A DNA stretch of 64,000 nt from Paenibacillus doosanensis (GCF_025060755.1 NZ_JANYUY010000023.1:43765-107764); one strand, 5' to 3'. Numbered from the stretch's first letter, positions 42,361 to 51,247 are shown. Numbers and translations: made by a program. The notes: generated by a model not told the origin, from the sequence alone.

Positions 42361-42753
42361 TTAGATGACTGCGCTGAGGCCGCCGTATTTGGAAATTGCC
42401 AGCAGCAGATCGCGATGGATCGGCAAAATGAACTGGACGGAGCCCAGCTGAAAAATACCGCTGCGGTTATGGACGACCGCCTTGCGCACATCGATCAAAT
42501 AATGCGGCATGCCGGCCGACATATTCATCCGTTCGCTGCCTGTATGTTTGCGGTTATTGAATGTAATGGTTTTCATATCGGATGTGTCGAACGGAATGAT
42601 ACTCACAATATCTTCCAATCGCAAATGATAATTGGCATGAGGCTTCTGATAAACCACTTCCTCAGTGGAGACGGTGATGCCGAAGTCTCTTTTCTTATGA
42701 GACAGCTTGAGATCGCCTTCAAGCGACTTGATACGGATAAAATCTTCGTTCAT
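42361..42753 (-). CDS. Hypothetical 130-aa cytoplasmic protein
   Basis: 130 residues from the ATG at 42753, where AGAAGGAGGAG is ideally placed. Alternating beta-strand pattern (IRIKSLEGDLKLSHKKRDFGITVSTEEVVYQKPHANYHLRLEDIVSIIPF) suggests a small PH-like or Tudor-like barrel. No signal, membrane helix or catalytic motif. No family recognised. Converges on the phosphoesterase gene. Confidence 0.75.
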   Translation of the reverse strand: MNEDFIRIKSLEGDLKLSHKKRDFGITVSTEEVVYQKPHANYHLRLEDIVSIIPFDTSDMKTITFNNRKHTGSERMNMSAGMPHYLIDVRKAVVHNRSGIFQLGSVQFILPIHRDLLLAISKYGGLSAVI

Positions 42754-42860
42754 AAAAAACTCCTCCTTCTTCTGCAAAAGTCTGCGGACAGCGGGCGGAT
42801 GTAAAGCTTTAACACAGCATACCATACTTGGGACGGGATGGCTATCGCGCATTGCAGGCG

Positions 42861-42902
42861 AAAAAAAGGAATCTGCAATCCCGGGCTCGGGACCAGATTC
42901 CT
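42861..42902 (-). terminator. Terminator of the SDR gene
   Basis: AGGAATCTG pairs with CAGATTCCT, with a secondary CCCGAGCCCGGG palindrome in the loop, followed on the minus strand by TTTTTTTCG. Textbook form, about 17 bases after the stop codon. Confidence 0.88.
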
Positions 42903-42918
42903 CCGTACGGCAATATTC

Positions 42919-43734
42919 TTATATGAGCGATTCCGCTCCGTCGATGAACATTTCCGTGCCTGTAATATGACTGGATGCATCGGACGCCAGAAATGCGATC
43001 AGATCGCCGACCTGTTCGGGCTGTCCCGGCGCATGCTCAAGCGGCTGATTGCCTTCCGGGTATTTGACCGGAATTTTGATTTTGTTTAGCTCGGGCGTAG
43101 GATGCGTGCTCTCGCTAATATGCGTTTGAATGGAGCCGGGGCAAATCGCATTGACGCGGATATGATAGCGTGCCAGCTCCAGCGCCGCCATTTTCGCGAA
43201 TGCGACCTGACCGGCTTTGGACGTGCTGTACGCGGACATGCCGAAATTGGAAAACACCCTATTTCCGTTGATCGAACTGGTGATGATAATGCTCCCTCCC
43301 TGTCCCTTCATATACGGGATGGCATATTTGACGATAAGGAAGGTGCCCTTCAAATTCGTGGACAGCGTGTGATCCCATTCGTCGGGATTCATATCTTCGA
43401 TCGGGGCCAATACGCCGTTAATGCCTGCGTTGGCAAAAACGATATCGATCTTGCCCCATTGTTTGCCTACCGCTTCGATCGCCGCCTGCACCCGTTTCGG
43501 ATCGGATACGTCCACATCTTCCGTCACCGCTTCTCCTTGCATGGAGATAATCTCCTGTTTGACCTGCTCCGTGCGGCCGTCCTTCAGATCGAGCAGGCCG
43601 ACCTTCACCCCTTGCGCAGCCAGGGCCAGCGCCGCGGCGCGGCCGATGCCGGAGCCGGCTCCGGTTACGACGGCTATTTTGTCTTTCAGCTCCGGGTATG
43701 AAGCCCTTGGCTTTTCCACGGTTTGTACGCTCAT
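42919..43734 (-). CDS. Short-chain dehydrogenase/reductase
   Basis: 271 residues from the ATG at 43734 (GAGGTGC upstream). Cofactor motif AVVTGAGSGIGRAAALALA (about 20-38), NAGINGVLAP, catalytic Ser in IIITSSINGN and the Tyr-x-x-x-Lys dyad in FGMSAYSTSKAGQVAFAKM. Ends TGTEMFIDGAESLI as in classical SDRs. The substrate cannot be told from sequence. An Asp at the end of beta-2 (GLLDLKDG) suggests NAD(H) preference. Single gene with strong terminator, divergent from udk. Confidence 0.92.
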   Translation of the reverse strand: MSVQTVEKPRASYPELKDKIAVVTGAGSGIGRAAALALAAQGVKVGLLDLKDGRTEQVKQEIISMQGEAVTEDVDVSDPKRVQAAIEAVGKQWGKIDIVFANAGINGVLAPIEDMNPDEWDHTLSTNLKGTFLIVKYAIPYMKGQGGSIIITSSINGNRVFSNFGMSAYSTSKAGQVAFAKMAALELARYHIRVNAICPGSIQTHISESTHPTPELNKIKIPVKYPEGNQPLEHAPGQPEQVGDLIAFLASDASSHITGTEMFIDGAESLI

Positions 43735-43901
43735 AGTGCACCTCGATTCATGATTGTTAGAATGAAACGCCAGCGACTCGTTTATTGTTCCATGAATTCG
43801 GGCAATTATGAGGCTCTCGTATCTGAAGCTTATTTGTGCTACAATACTTGAGTTAAAATTCTTGTTCGAAACCAACGTCCGCAGGAGGTTCTATCATTAT
43901 T

Positions 43902-44543
43902 ATGCTTATCATCGGTATTGCAGGAGGCACCGGATCAGGCAAAACCACCGTAGCCCGTTCCGTCATCGAGAAGCTGGGCAGCCCTCAAGTCACCTTCATC
44001 TCTCAAGACAACTATTACCGCGATCACAGCCATTTGGATTTCTCCGAACGGGAGTCGATTAACTACGACCATCCGCTTGCTTTCGATAACGAGCTGCTGC
44101 TGGAGCACTTAAAGCAGCTCAAACTTCAGCAGACCGTCGATGCTCCCACTTACGACTTTGCCAACCACGCCCGCTCCGCAAAGACCGTGCGGCTGCTGCC
44201 CACTCCCATCGTCATCATCGAGGGGCTGCACGTGCTGTCGGACGAGCATCTGCGGGACATTCTTGACATTAAAGTATTCGTCGACACCGATCCCGACGTC
44301 CGTATTTTACGCCGGGTGCTGAGGGATATTCAGGAGCGCGGCCGCACGATCCAATCGGTATACGATCAGTATTTAACGACCGTGAAGCCGATGCACGAAG
44401 CCTTTATCGAGCCGTCCAAAAAATATGCCGACATCATCATACCCGAGGGCGGGCATAACGAAGTCGGCATTCAGCTGCTCACGATTATGACGGAGAAATA
44501 TGTACACTCATCCTCTGAGACTCCGCATCCCATACAAGGGTAA
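43902..44543 (+). CDS. udk: Uridine kinase
   Basis: 213 residues. P-loop IGIAGGTGSGKTTVARSV near the N-terminus, FISQDNYYRDHSHL with the substrate Asp, NYDHPLAFD, and the IVIIEGLHVLSDEHLRD (usual EGI) strand, all typical of Udk. Phosphorylates uridine and cytidine using GTP or ATP in pyrimidine salvage. AGGAGGT lies 12 bases before the ATG. The last 59 bases overlap, tail to tail, the 101-aa gene on the other strand. Confidence 0.93.
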   Translation: MLIIGIAGGTGSGKTTVARSVIEKLGSPQVTFISQDNYYRDHSHLDFSERESINYDHPLAFDNELLLEHLKQLKLQQTVDAPTYDFANHARSAKTVRLLPTPIVIIEGLHVLSDEHLRDILDIKVFVDTDPDVRILRRVLRDIQERGRTIQSVYDQYLTTVKPMHEAFIEPSKKYADIIIPEGGHNEVGIQLLTIMTEKYVHSSSETPHPIQG

Positions 44544-44790
44544 GCCTCGGGTCATTTTTCAGCTTGACGTTGCATAGCTTCAGCTGGTTGTCGGTCAGCT
44601 CCAGCAATTCCCACAGCTCCGGGTCGGCTGCGCCTTGAGCGCGCAGAAATTCTGGAGCCTCGGCCGCGGCATCCTCTTCATAATCCCAATACTTAGTCCC
44701 GTAATAAGCTAGCTTGTAATGATTGACCAAAGTGCAGGTAAATAATTGCGACGTTTGGCTGTGCTTAAGTACGAAGGGCAACCGGCTCAT
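44485..44790 (-). CDS. Hypothetical 101-aa protein overlapping udk tail to tail
   Basis: 101 residues beginning MSRLPFVLKHSQTSQLFTCTLVNHYKLAYYGTKYW; tyrosine-rich N-terminal half, acidic middle (DYEEDAAAEAPEFL). AGGA sits 4 bases before the ATG. The first 80 residues lie outside any other gene and the reading frame is intact, so it is probably real. Its 3' end runs 59 bases into udk on the opposite strand. No family recognised. Confidence 0.7.
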   Translation of the reverse strand: MSRLPFVLKHSQTSQLFTCTLVNHYKLAYYGTKYWDYEEDAAAEAPEFLRAQGAADPELWELLELTDNQLKLCNVKLKNDPRLTLVWDAESQRMSVHISPS

Positions 44791-44821
44791 CCTTTCCTAA
44801 TATGAAGGATCGCTGTTTTTG

Positions 44822-44860
44822 GCAAAAGGCACCCTCTCCATCCGGAGACGGTGCCTCTTT
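44822..44860 (-). terminator. Terminator of the 2-oxoacid oxidoreductase operon
   Basis: GGCACCGTCTCC with GGAGAGGGTGCC around a 4-base loop, followed on the minus strand by TTTTGCC. About 30 bases past the alpha-beta gene. Confidence 0.85.
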
Positions 44861-44886
44861 CAGCAGCTATCGTTTTATTAATCGAT

Positions 44887-47193
44887 TTATAAATACGGGT
44901 TTTCATGCTTCGCCTTCAGCATGTTCCAGCGGCGTTCTACTTCTCCTTCGAACATTTTATACGATTCTTCATACTCCGGTTTGGTCATATGCTTCGTCTT
45001 GCCCATCGTTTTCAGCCAATCGGAGAGCGGAATCTTCTTGTTCTTCTCTTCCGGATTGTACGTAATGTTCGTTACGCCATGCTCCACTTCGTAGAGCGGG
45101 AAGAAGCAGGAATCGACCGCAGCGCCGACGATATTGGAGCCTTCCTGATCCTCGGACAGCCAGTTGAGCGGGCAGGCGATCAGGATTTTGCCGTACACCA
45201 TGCCTTCGTTTTGCGCATACCATTGCGCCTTGGCCGCTTTGCGTACCAGGTCCTGAGGGAAAGCTTCCGAGCCGGTGAACACATAAGGAATATGCGTGGC
45301 CGCCATAATTTGCGCCGTATCTTTGTGATGGAACACTTTGCCGCCTTGCTTAGAACCTACGTTGGACGTGGACGTTCTGTGCCCCATCGGCGTCGAGTAC
45401 GACAGTTGAGCTCCGGTGTTCATATAGCCTTCGTTATCGTATTCGAGAATGATCATCTTATGATTGCGCAGGGCAGCGCCGATAGCCGGACCCATGCCGA
45501 TATCCATGCCGCCGTCCCCGGTAATCATCACGAACGTAAAATCATCCTTCAAGCCGAGCCCGTCGAGCTCCCCTCTGCGCTTGCGCTCCCAGAACATCTC
45601 GACGACACCGGAGAGCGTAGCAGCCCCGTTCTGGAACAGGTTATGAATATACGTCGCTTTATGCGCCGAGTACGGATAGCCCGTCGTTACGACCATTGCG
45701 CAGCCGGTATGGAACAAGGCGACGATATCTCCCTCGATCCCTTTGAAGAAGAGCTCGAGACCGGAGAAGATCCCGCAGCCGGGACAGGCGCCGTGCCCCG
45801 GGGCGATTCGCTTCGGTTTCTTCGTCAGCGACCGCAGCGGCGGAATGCGCACGCTCAGCTTGCCGGTAGCTTCATCGGGCTTCACCGTAATAAGGCCGGT
45901 TTTCAAATCCTCATATTTCATCGGATTCAGCACGCGTTTCGGCGCTTTGGCGGGATCTCCCGGGGTGTGGCCGTAATAGTCGAACGGAACCTCGACACTG
46001 CCTTTCTCCGCCGCATCGATAGCGAATTGGAACAAGTTATGGCCGTCTTCGGCATAGAAATCTTTGCCGCCCAACCCGTATATCCGGCTGATGACCATCG
46101 TATCGCGGTTGCCGTGCGTGAACAGCGCCGCCTTGATTTCGTTCACCATATTGCCGCCGTGGCCGCCGTAGGAATCGGCACGGTCGCCCACCGTCACGGC
46201 TTTGACGTTCCGCAGCGCTTCGGCAATCGCCTTTTGCGGGAACGGACGGATCATGTTCGGAGCGATGGAGCCCGCTTTAATGCCTTTGGCGCGCAATTGG
46301 TCGACGACATCCTTAATAATCTCGGAGGCGGAGTTCATCAGGAAGACCGCTACCTCGGCATCCTCCATCCGATACAAGTCGAGAATCGGATAATCGCGGC
46401 CGGTCAGCTCCAAATATTCCTGGCGGATGCGGTCGTACACGCGCTCCGCGTTATACATCGCTAACGATTGCTGATAGCAGTTATTGATATAATCCGGCTC
46501 GTTCATATAAGGACCGACCGTAATCGGATGTTCGCGGTCGAGCGTATCGGCGAATCCGGTCGGCGGCTTTTCCCCGATGAAAGCATGAACATCCTCGCGC
46601 TTTGCGAACGTTTGGACGCGGCGTTTTTGGTGGGAAGTGAAATAACCGTCAGAGGCTACGAGCACCGGCAGGCGCACTTCAGGGTCTTCCGCCAACTTCA
46701 GCGCCATGATGTTCATATCGTACACCGCCTGCGGATCGCGGCACATAAGAATCGGCCAGCCCGTATTCAGCGCGTAGTACAAATCGGAATGATCGCCGTG
46801 AATGTCCAGCGGACCGGATACGGAACGGCACACCAGATTCATGACCATAGGAAAACGGGTACCGGATTGCACCGGCATTTGCTCAAGCATATACAAGTAG
46901 CCGTTGGCGCTCGTCGCGTTGAATACGCGGCCGCCGGCTGTCGATGCGCCGTAACATACGCCTGCGGAGCCGTGCTCGCCGTCCGCGGGAATCAGCTTGA
47001 TGTCATGCTGGCCGTTGGCTTTCATCAGATCCAGAAACTGGGCGACCTCCGTGGAAGGTGAGATCGGAAAATAGCCCATAATATGATAGTTAATCTGATG
47101 AGCCGCGTAAGCCGCCATTTCATTGCCCGATTCATAGACGATGCGCTGCTCTACCGTACCTTGAGAAACTTCTTTATTCATCTCAATGGCCAA
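44887..47193 (-). CDS. 2-oxoacid:ferredoxin oxidoreductase, fused alpha-beta subunit
   Basis: 768 residues from a TTG at 47193, chosen because AAAGGTGG lies 8 bases upstream; the GTG four codons earlier has no site and an ATG four codons later is possible. The N-terminal part (to about 400) is the alpha (PorA-like) chain: GNEMAAYAAHQINYHIMGYFPISPSTEV, ADGEHGSAGVCYGAS. The C-terminal part is the beta chain: APGHGACPGCGIFSG with the CxxC cluster-ligand pair, FVMITGDGGMDIGMG and LEYDNEGYMNTG for thiamine diphosphate and Mg2+. It converts a 2-oxoacid (probably pyruvate) plus CoA to acyl-CoA, CO2 and reduced ferredoxin. It follows the gamma-delta gene. Confidence 0.9.
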   Translation of the reverse strand: MAIEMNKEVSQGTVEQRIVYESGNEMAAYAAHQINYHIMGYFPISPSTEVAQFLDLMKANGQHDIKLIPADGEHGSAGVCYGASTAGGRVFNATSANGYLYMLEQMPVQSGTRFPMVMNLVCRSVSGPLDIHGDHSDLYYALNTGWPILMCRDPQAVYDMNIMALKLAEDPEVRLPVLVASDGYFTSHQKRRVQTFAKREDVHAFIGEKPPTGFADTLDREHPITVGPYMNEPDYINNCYQQSLAMYNAERVYDRIRQEYLELTGRDYPILDLYRMEDAEVAVFLMNSASEIIKDVVDQLRAKGIKAGSIAPNMIRPFPQKAIAEALRNVKAVTVGDRADSYGGHGGNMVNEIKAALFTHGNRDTMVISRIYGLGGKDFYAEDGHNLFQFAIDAAEKGSVEVPFDYYGHTPGDPAKAPKRVLNPMKYEDLKTGLITVKPDEATGKLSVRIPPLRSLTKKPKRIAPGHGACPGCGIFSGLELFFKGIEGDIVALFHTGCAMVVTTGYPYSAHKATYIHNLFQNGAATLSGVVEMFWERKRRGELDGLGLKDDFTFVMITGDGGMDIGMGPAIGAALRNHKMIILEYDNEGYMNTGAQLSYSTPMGHRTSTSNVGSKQGGKVFHHKDTAQIMAATHIPYVFTGSEAFPQDLVRKAAKAQWYAQNEGMVYGKILIACPLNWLSEDQEGSNIVGAAVDSCFFPLYEVEHGVTNITYNPEEKNKKIPLSDWLKTMGKTKHMTKPEYEESYKMFEGEVERRWNMLKAKHENPYL

Positions 47194-47242
47194 CTGGAAT
47201 TCCACCTTTCGGATTAGCTTTGATTATTTGGGCTTAACGCGA

Positions 47243-48250
47243 TTATTTCGCGGCCAGATCAAACCGATGAGGAATGCGATGCTGTTCCGCATAGCCGTCG
47301 GCTTCGCGCAGCGACGTCAATGCTTCCGTTGGGCAAGCCTGTACACACTTCAAACAGCCTTTGCAGTATTGGTAATCGATGCCTTGCAGAAACATTTGCG
47401 GGCGTCCTTTTTTGTCGGCCTGTTCGTCCCACACAAAGCAGAAGTCCGGACAGACCGTGTCACAGGCGGCGCAGTGAATGCATTTATCATCTTCAAAATT
47501 CGGCATCATGCCGGCGCGGGATATGCTGAGATCTTTCAGAATACTGTTGCCTGGGTTTGTAATCACGCCGCCCATCGGCTGCGTCTCGAACCCGAGCACC
47601 GGTGTGTCCTGACGGATGTAAGCCGGCATTTGCTGTCCTTCGGGCAAAGCGAACGTTTGGAATTTCACCTCGTTATAGCCCCGATCAAACGTATTGAGCG
47701 CAGGCTGCACCGCTTGAGGATATTTTTTCTCCAGCGATTTGCGGATGACGTTCTTCATCGTATCCGGATTCAGGAACAGACACAGCCGGAATAAAGCGCC
47801 CAGCATGGCCATATTGACCCGGTTCTTCTCCTCCAGCGAAATGCCTATCGCATCGATGACGGCGATCGTGCCGCCCATCATTCGCAGTTTCTCCTTCAGT
47901 TCCTCCGGCGTTTTGGTCGAGTTGACCAGCACCAGACTATCTTCGTAAATACCGCTGACAACGTTTACAGTCTTCGACAATGATTCATGAAATACGCCAA
48001 CCACATGAGGCCTTTCCACTGGAGAGGTGTCGCGTATATTCGTATGAATATCGCAAAAGCGAATATGCGCTTTGACGGCAGAGCCTTTCTTCTCCGAGCC
48101 GTAAGAGGAAAAACTGACGCCGTTAAGGCCTACGCCCACAACGCCCGCCTCCGCGAGCATTTTACCGGCCAGATTGGCTCCAAGCCCGCCAATGGACTCC
48201 AGTCGGATTTCAAAAAAGCCCAGTTCATTCGTTTTGGGTAACGTAACCAT
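47243..48250 (-). CDS. 2-oxoacid:ferredoxin oxidoreductase, fused gamma-delta subunit
   Basis: 335 residues from the ATG at 48250 (AAAGGAG upstream). The N-terminal 190 residues are the gamma (catalytic-accessory) domain starting FEIRLESIGGLGANLAGKMLAEAG. The C-terminal part has two [4Fe-4S] ferredoxin motifs, CIHCAACDTVCP and CKGCLKCVQACP, the delta subunit that passes electrons on. First gene of the operon, 49 bases before the alpha-beta gene. A 17-base palindrome overlaps its probable promoter. Confidence 0.9.
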   Translation of the reverse strand: MVTLPKTNELGFFEIRLESIGGLGANLAGKMLAEAGVVGVGLNGVSFSSYGSEKKGSAVKAHIRFCDIHTNIRDTSPVERPHVVGVFHESLSKTVNVVSGIYEDSLVLVNSTKTPEELKEKLRMMGGTIAVIDAIGISLEEKNRVNMAMLGALFRLCLFLNPDTMKNVIRKSLEKKYPQAVQPALNTFDRGYNEVKFQTFALPEGQQMPAYIRQDTPVLGFETQPMGGVITNPGNSILKDLSISRAGMMPNFEDDKCIHCAACDTVCPDFCFVWDEQADKKGRPQMFLQGIDYQYCKGCLKCVQACPTEALTSLREADGYAEQHRIPHRFDLAAK

Positions 48251-48284
48251 TGCATGACTCCTTTCGGGATTAGACTGCAGCAAG

Positions 48285-48301
48285 TAGTATTCTAAATACT
48301 A
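48285..48301 (-). promoter_or_regulatory. Palindromic candidate operator before the oxidoreductase operon
   Basis: Perfect 17-base palindrome TAGTATTCTAAATACTA about 35 bases upstream of the gamma-delta start codon. On the minus strand a TTGTCG / TAGTAT pair with 18-base spacing places the palindrome on the -10. It is not an FNR, Rex or Fur consensus as I know them. Confidence 0.5.
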
Positions 48302-48390
48302 TTTATATTCTGAATAGATCGACAAATTCCTTTTCCGAGAAAAATTTTTTCTCCAAAAAAGGAAAATATCGCCGCATTCCCGCTATATCA

Positions 48391-48948
48391 TCATACGCGG
48401 AATATCCCGTATCCGTTCAAAGGAACGACAGGCTCCCTGTCCGGCAGCAGCCCTTCGTTCTTGCCGTTCACGGCGACATCGACGAGCCACTGGGTAAAAC
48501 TAGCCACCTTCATGGACTTCATTTCCTCCAGAGTAAAAAAGCCCGCTGCGTCCACTTCCACACCGTCCGCTGCAGGCTCACCGTCGACATATTCCATCTC
48601 GAAGGCGATGTACACGTTATGAACCGCACGGGGCAGATCGCGCAGCGCCACGATGCCCTTGACCCTCGTGTGCACTCCCGTTTCCTCCAGCACCTCGCGG
48701 ACGACGGTTTCTTCGATCGGCTCCATCTGCTCGATGTAACCGCCGGGATTGGTCCAATTTCCTTTCCCCGGCTCCTGGGCTCTGCGCACCAGAAGCACCT
48801 TGTCGTCGCGGATGACGAGCGCGCCGACGCCGACGCTGTAATTGCCCCAATGCACCGCATCGCAGCTTGTACAGGCGCGCCGTTCGACACCGTCGATCAT
48901 TCGCGTCTCCATAGGCTGGCCGCAGGAGCTGCAAAAATTGACTGTCAT
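48391..48948 (-). CDS. Nudix hydrolase with N-terminal zinc ribbon
   Basis: 185 residues. A zinc ribbon is formed by Cys6, Cys9, Cys26 and Cys29, followed by the Nudix domain with box GGYIEQMEPIEETVVREVLEETGV (about 69-92; G-x5-E-x7-REUxEExGU fits exactly). The ribbon-plus-Nudix layout recalls NudC-like and ADP-ribose/NADH pyrophosphatases. It hydrolyses a nucleoside-diphosphate-linked compound; which one is open. Sits alone between the oxidoreductase operon and the floT unit. Confidence 0.9.
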   Translation of the reverse strand: MTVNFCSSCGQPMETRMIDGVERRACTSCDAVHWGNYSVGVGALVIRDDKVLLVRRAQEPGKGNWTNPGGYIEQMEPIEETVVREVLEETGVHTRVKGIVALRDLPRAVHNVYIAFEMEYVDGEPAADGVEVDAAGFFTLEEMKSMKVASFTQWLVDVAVNGKNEGLLPDREPVVPLNGYGIFRV

Positions 48949-49050
48949 GTATTTTCCTCCTTCTCTAACGTCATCCCTGTCCGATGACTTGCTTGACTGC
49001 CATAACCAGTTTTAATATAGCTTGTTTAATTTAATTGTTCCAGCATTATT

Positions 49051-49101
49051 TCAAAAAAACAAACCCGGAAGGCCTGCGCTGCGCAGGACTCTCCCGGGTT
49101 A
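49051..49101 (-). terminator. Terminator of the yuaF-floT operon
   Basis: AACCCGGGAG...CCTGCG with CGCAGG..CTTCCGGGTT and a TTTGTTTTTTT tract on the minus strand. Confidence 0.85.
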
Positions 49102-49109
49102 AGGATCGA

Positions 49110-50633
49110 TTATTCTTTTGGCGTTTCGGGCGCTGCGGGCGCCGCTGCCGGTTCGTTCGATTTCGGCAGCGCTTGCGCGGATGCGCCTCCCCGCTGCGTC
49201 AAGCCTTTGACGAGCTTCTCCAGGTCGATGCCGCTCACGCTTTTCAGCATTTCGGGCGCCGTCGCCATCAGCGACGTGACGTAATTGCTGACGCGGGCCG
49301 CTCCCTCGCCGTTGCCGGTATCGACAACCGTCAGCTTGTCGATGCCTTTGATCGGCTCCGCCACCTTGCCGGCAAGCTCCGGCAGCATCTTCACGATGAT
49401 GTCGAGCACCGCGGCCTCGCCGAACTTCTCGAACGCCTCGGCGAGCTTCTGCTTCGCTTCCGCCTCGGCCAAACCGCGCAGGCGGATAACCTCCGCTTCG
49501 GCCGTACCTTTGGCCCGCTCCGCATCCGCCACAGCCAAGCCATCGAGGCGCTTCTGCTCGGCGTTCGCCTTCGCCTCCGCCTCGATGCGGTACTGCAGCG
49601 CCTCGGCTTCCAGCAGGCGCTTCGCCTTGTCCGCCTCGGCCGCCTGAATGACGGCGTAACGGTCCGCATCCGCTTTCTTCTTCACTTCCGCGTCGTACTG
49701 CTTCTCGCGGCGAAGAATTTCCTTCGTCTCCAGATCGATCTCGCGCTCCTTGCGGACAAGCTCGACCTTCATCTGCTCCTCGACCACGCTTTGTTTTGCG
49801 CGCGCTTCGTGAATGTGATACGCCTGGTCCGCTTCGGCGCGGGCCGTATCCTGATCGCGCTTAAACGACGCGATCTTCAGTTCCTTTTCCTTGGACGCTT
49901 CGGCGATGTTTGTATCGCGCACGAGCTCCGCCTTCTGTCCGTCTTCCTCGGCGCGCGCCTTCTGAATCCGCGCGTCTCTTAACGCCTCGGCCTCGGCGAT
50001 TTCCGCATCCCGCTTTACGGCGGCGATCCGCGGCTTACCCAGCGCATCCAGGTAGCCGTGCTTGTCGCGCAAATCCTTGATGGTGAACGATACGATCTGC
50101 AGCCCCATTTTCTTCAAATCTTTGGCTGCGACGCCCTGCACCTCCTGCGCGAATTTATCGCGGTTGCGATACACTTCCTCGACGGTCATCGAGCCGAGAA
50201 TCGCGCGCAAATGGCCTTCCAGCACTTCCTGCGCCTCTCCCTTCAGCGCCTCCGTAGGCTTGCCCATAAACTGCTCGGCCGCCGTAGCCACATCCTCGAC
50301 GGAACCGCCGATCTTGATAATGGCCACCCCGTCGGCCATGACGGGAACGCCCTGCTCGGTGTAAACCTCCGGCGTCGAAACATCCAGCTTATGCGAAAGT
50401 AAGGACAAAAATTGCGACTGCTGAAATACCGGCAAAATAAATGCTCCGCCTCCGCGGACAATTTTAATTTTGCGTCCGGAATCGTCGGTCATCACATTTT
50501 TGGCTCCGAGAAACGAACCGGTCACAATCATCGCCTCGTCCGGGCTTACGGTCTTGTAGCGCGCCCAAAACGCGAGCCCCAGTACGATGATGACGCCGAC
50601 GACGACGGCAGGGACAAATAAAGCATCTGGCAT
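49110..50633 (-). CDS. floT: Flotillin-like membrane protein FloT/YuaG
   Basis: 507 residues from the ATG at 50633 (AAGGAGAG upstream). A single N-terminal membrane segment (about 5-25), an SPFH/band-7 domain (about 30-190, with VGRKIKIV-type opening and LKKMGLQIVSFTIKDLRDKHGYLDALG), then a long Ala/Glu/Lys/Arg coiled coil with the EA-repeats of flotillins (about 200-440) and a Pro/Ala-rich tail. FloT organises functional membrane microdomains and affects sporulation, secretion and wall synthesis in Bacillus. Gene order yuaF-floT is conserved; a sigma-W promoter lies before yuaF. Confidence 0.93.
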   Translation of the reverse strand: MPDALFVPAVVVGVIIVLGLAFWARYKTVSPDEAMIVTGSFLGAKNVMTDDSGRKIKIVRGGGAFILPVFQQSQFLSLLSHKLDVSTPEVYTEQGVPVMADGVAIIKIGGSVEDVATAAEQFMGKPTEALKGEAQEVLEGHLRAILGSMTVEEVYRNRDKFAQEVQGVAAKDLKKMGLQIVSFTIKDLRDKHGYLDALGKPRIAAVKRDAEIAEAEALRDARIQKARAEEDGQKAELVRDTNIAEASKEKELKIASFKRDQDTARAEADQAYHIHEARAKQSVVEEQMKVELVRKEREIDLETKEILRREKQYDAEVKKKADADRYAVIQAAEADKAKRLLEAEALQYRIEAEAKANAEQKRLDGLAVADAERAKGTAEAEVIRLRGLAEAEAKQKLAEAFEKFGEAAVLDIIVKMLPELAGKVAEPIKGIDKLTVVDTGNGEGAARVSNYVTSLMATAPEMLKSVSGIDLEKLVKGLTQRGGASAQALPKSNEPAAAPAAPETPKE

Positions 50634-50646
50634 TTGCATCTCTCCT

Positions 50647-51180
50647 TTATTCGGATTTATCAAAACGGGCGACAAGCAGCGTATTGTCCTTGACCTCAAC
50701 GGTAACGACTTTTACGCCCGTTTGGATTTCCTCGCCTTCAAAACTGGCTGCGATCTGATTCGTAATGCCCGCTCCTGCGCGGAGCATCACCTCGCCGTAG
50801 CCGACCGCCGGAATCGTCACGGATACTTCTCCCAGCTTGCCGACCATGTCGTGAATCGAGAACGCGACGGAATTTTCGCTGTTCTCCATCGGCTTCACGT
50901 AAAGAAAATAAACCAGTGCGGAAATCAGTACAGCGCATACGACAGAGGCACCGAGAATACCCGCCGTCCCCCAGGCCGTATACTTCGTCAATAAAATTCC
51001 CGCTCCTCCGCATACGGTAAGTCCGCTGAACAGCACGGTCGGCTGAAGGGCGTGCAGATGCTCTCCCGACATGAAATCGAACAATCCGTCCAGCACATTG
51101 CCGAGCAAATCGCCGAAAATAACCGTGACCAAGGCGAACAGTACTCCGGTGATCAGAAATCCCCAATACAGCTGCAGCAT
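50647..51180 (-). CDS. yuaF: NfeD-like membrane protein YuaF
   Basis: 177 residues. Transmembrane segments at about 5-25, 48-68 and 70-95, then a C-terminal OB-fold NfeD domain (MVGKLGEVSVTIPAVGYGEVMLRAGAGITNQIAASFEGEEIQTGVKVVTVEVKDNTLLV). NfeD proteins pair with flotillins and stomatins. GGGAGGA precedes the ATG. Thirteen bases separate it from floT, so they are one operon under the sigma-W-like promoter at 51221-51247. Confidence 0.92.
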   Translation of the reverse strand: MLQLYWGFLITGVLFALVTVIFGDLLGNVLDGLFDFMSGEHLHALQPTVLFSGLTVCGGAGILLTKYTAWGTAGILGASVVCAVLISALVYFLYVKPMENSENSVAFSIHDMVGKLGEVSVTIPAVGYGEVMLRAGAGITNQIAASFEGEEIQTGVKVVTVEVKDNTLLVARFDKSE

Positions 51181-51220
51181 GGCCGTCCTCCCGTCTCGAT
51201 AAATTAGCTACACTAAGTAA

Positions 51221-51247
51221 TACGCAAGAAAGGTAGGAAAAGTTTCA
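51221..51247 (-). promoter_or_regulatory. Sigma-W-type ECF promoter of yuaF-floT
   Basis: Minus strand TGAAAC (51242-51247), 17-base spacer, CGTA (51221-51224). This is the consensus recognised by sigma-W and related ECF factors. In B. subtilis yuaF-floT-yuaI is in the sigma-W regulon, so promoter and gene function agree. Start codon about 35 bases downstream. Confidence 0.8.

Noticed and set aside
44905..46464. 519-codon plus-strand frame opposite the oxidoreductase alpha-beta gene
   Set aside because: Shadow frame; the opposite strand has intact thiamine diphosphate and cluster motifs.
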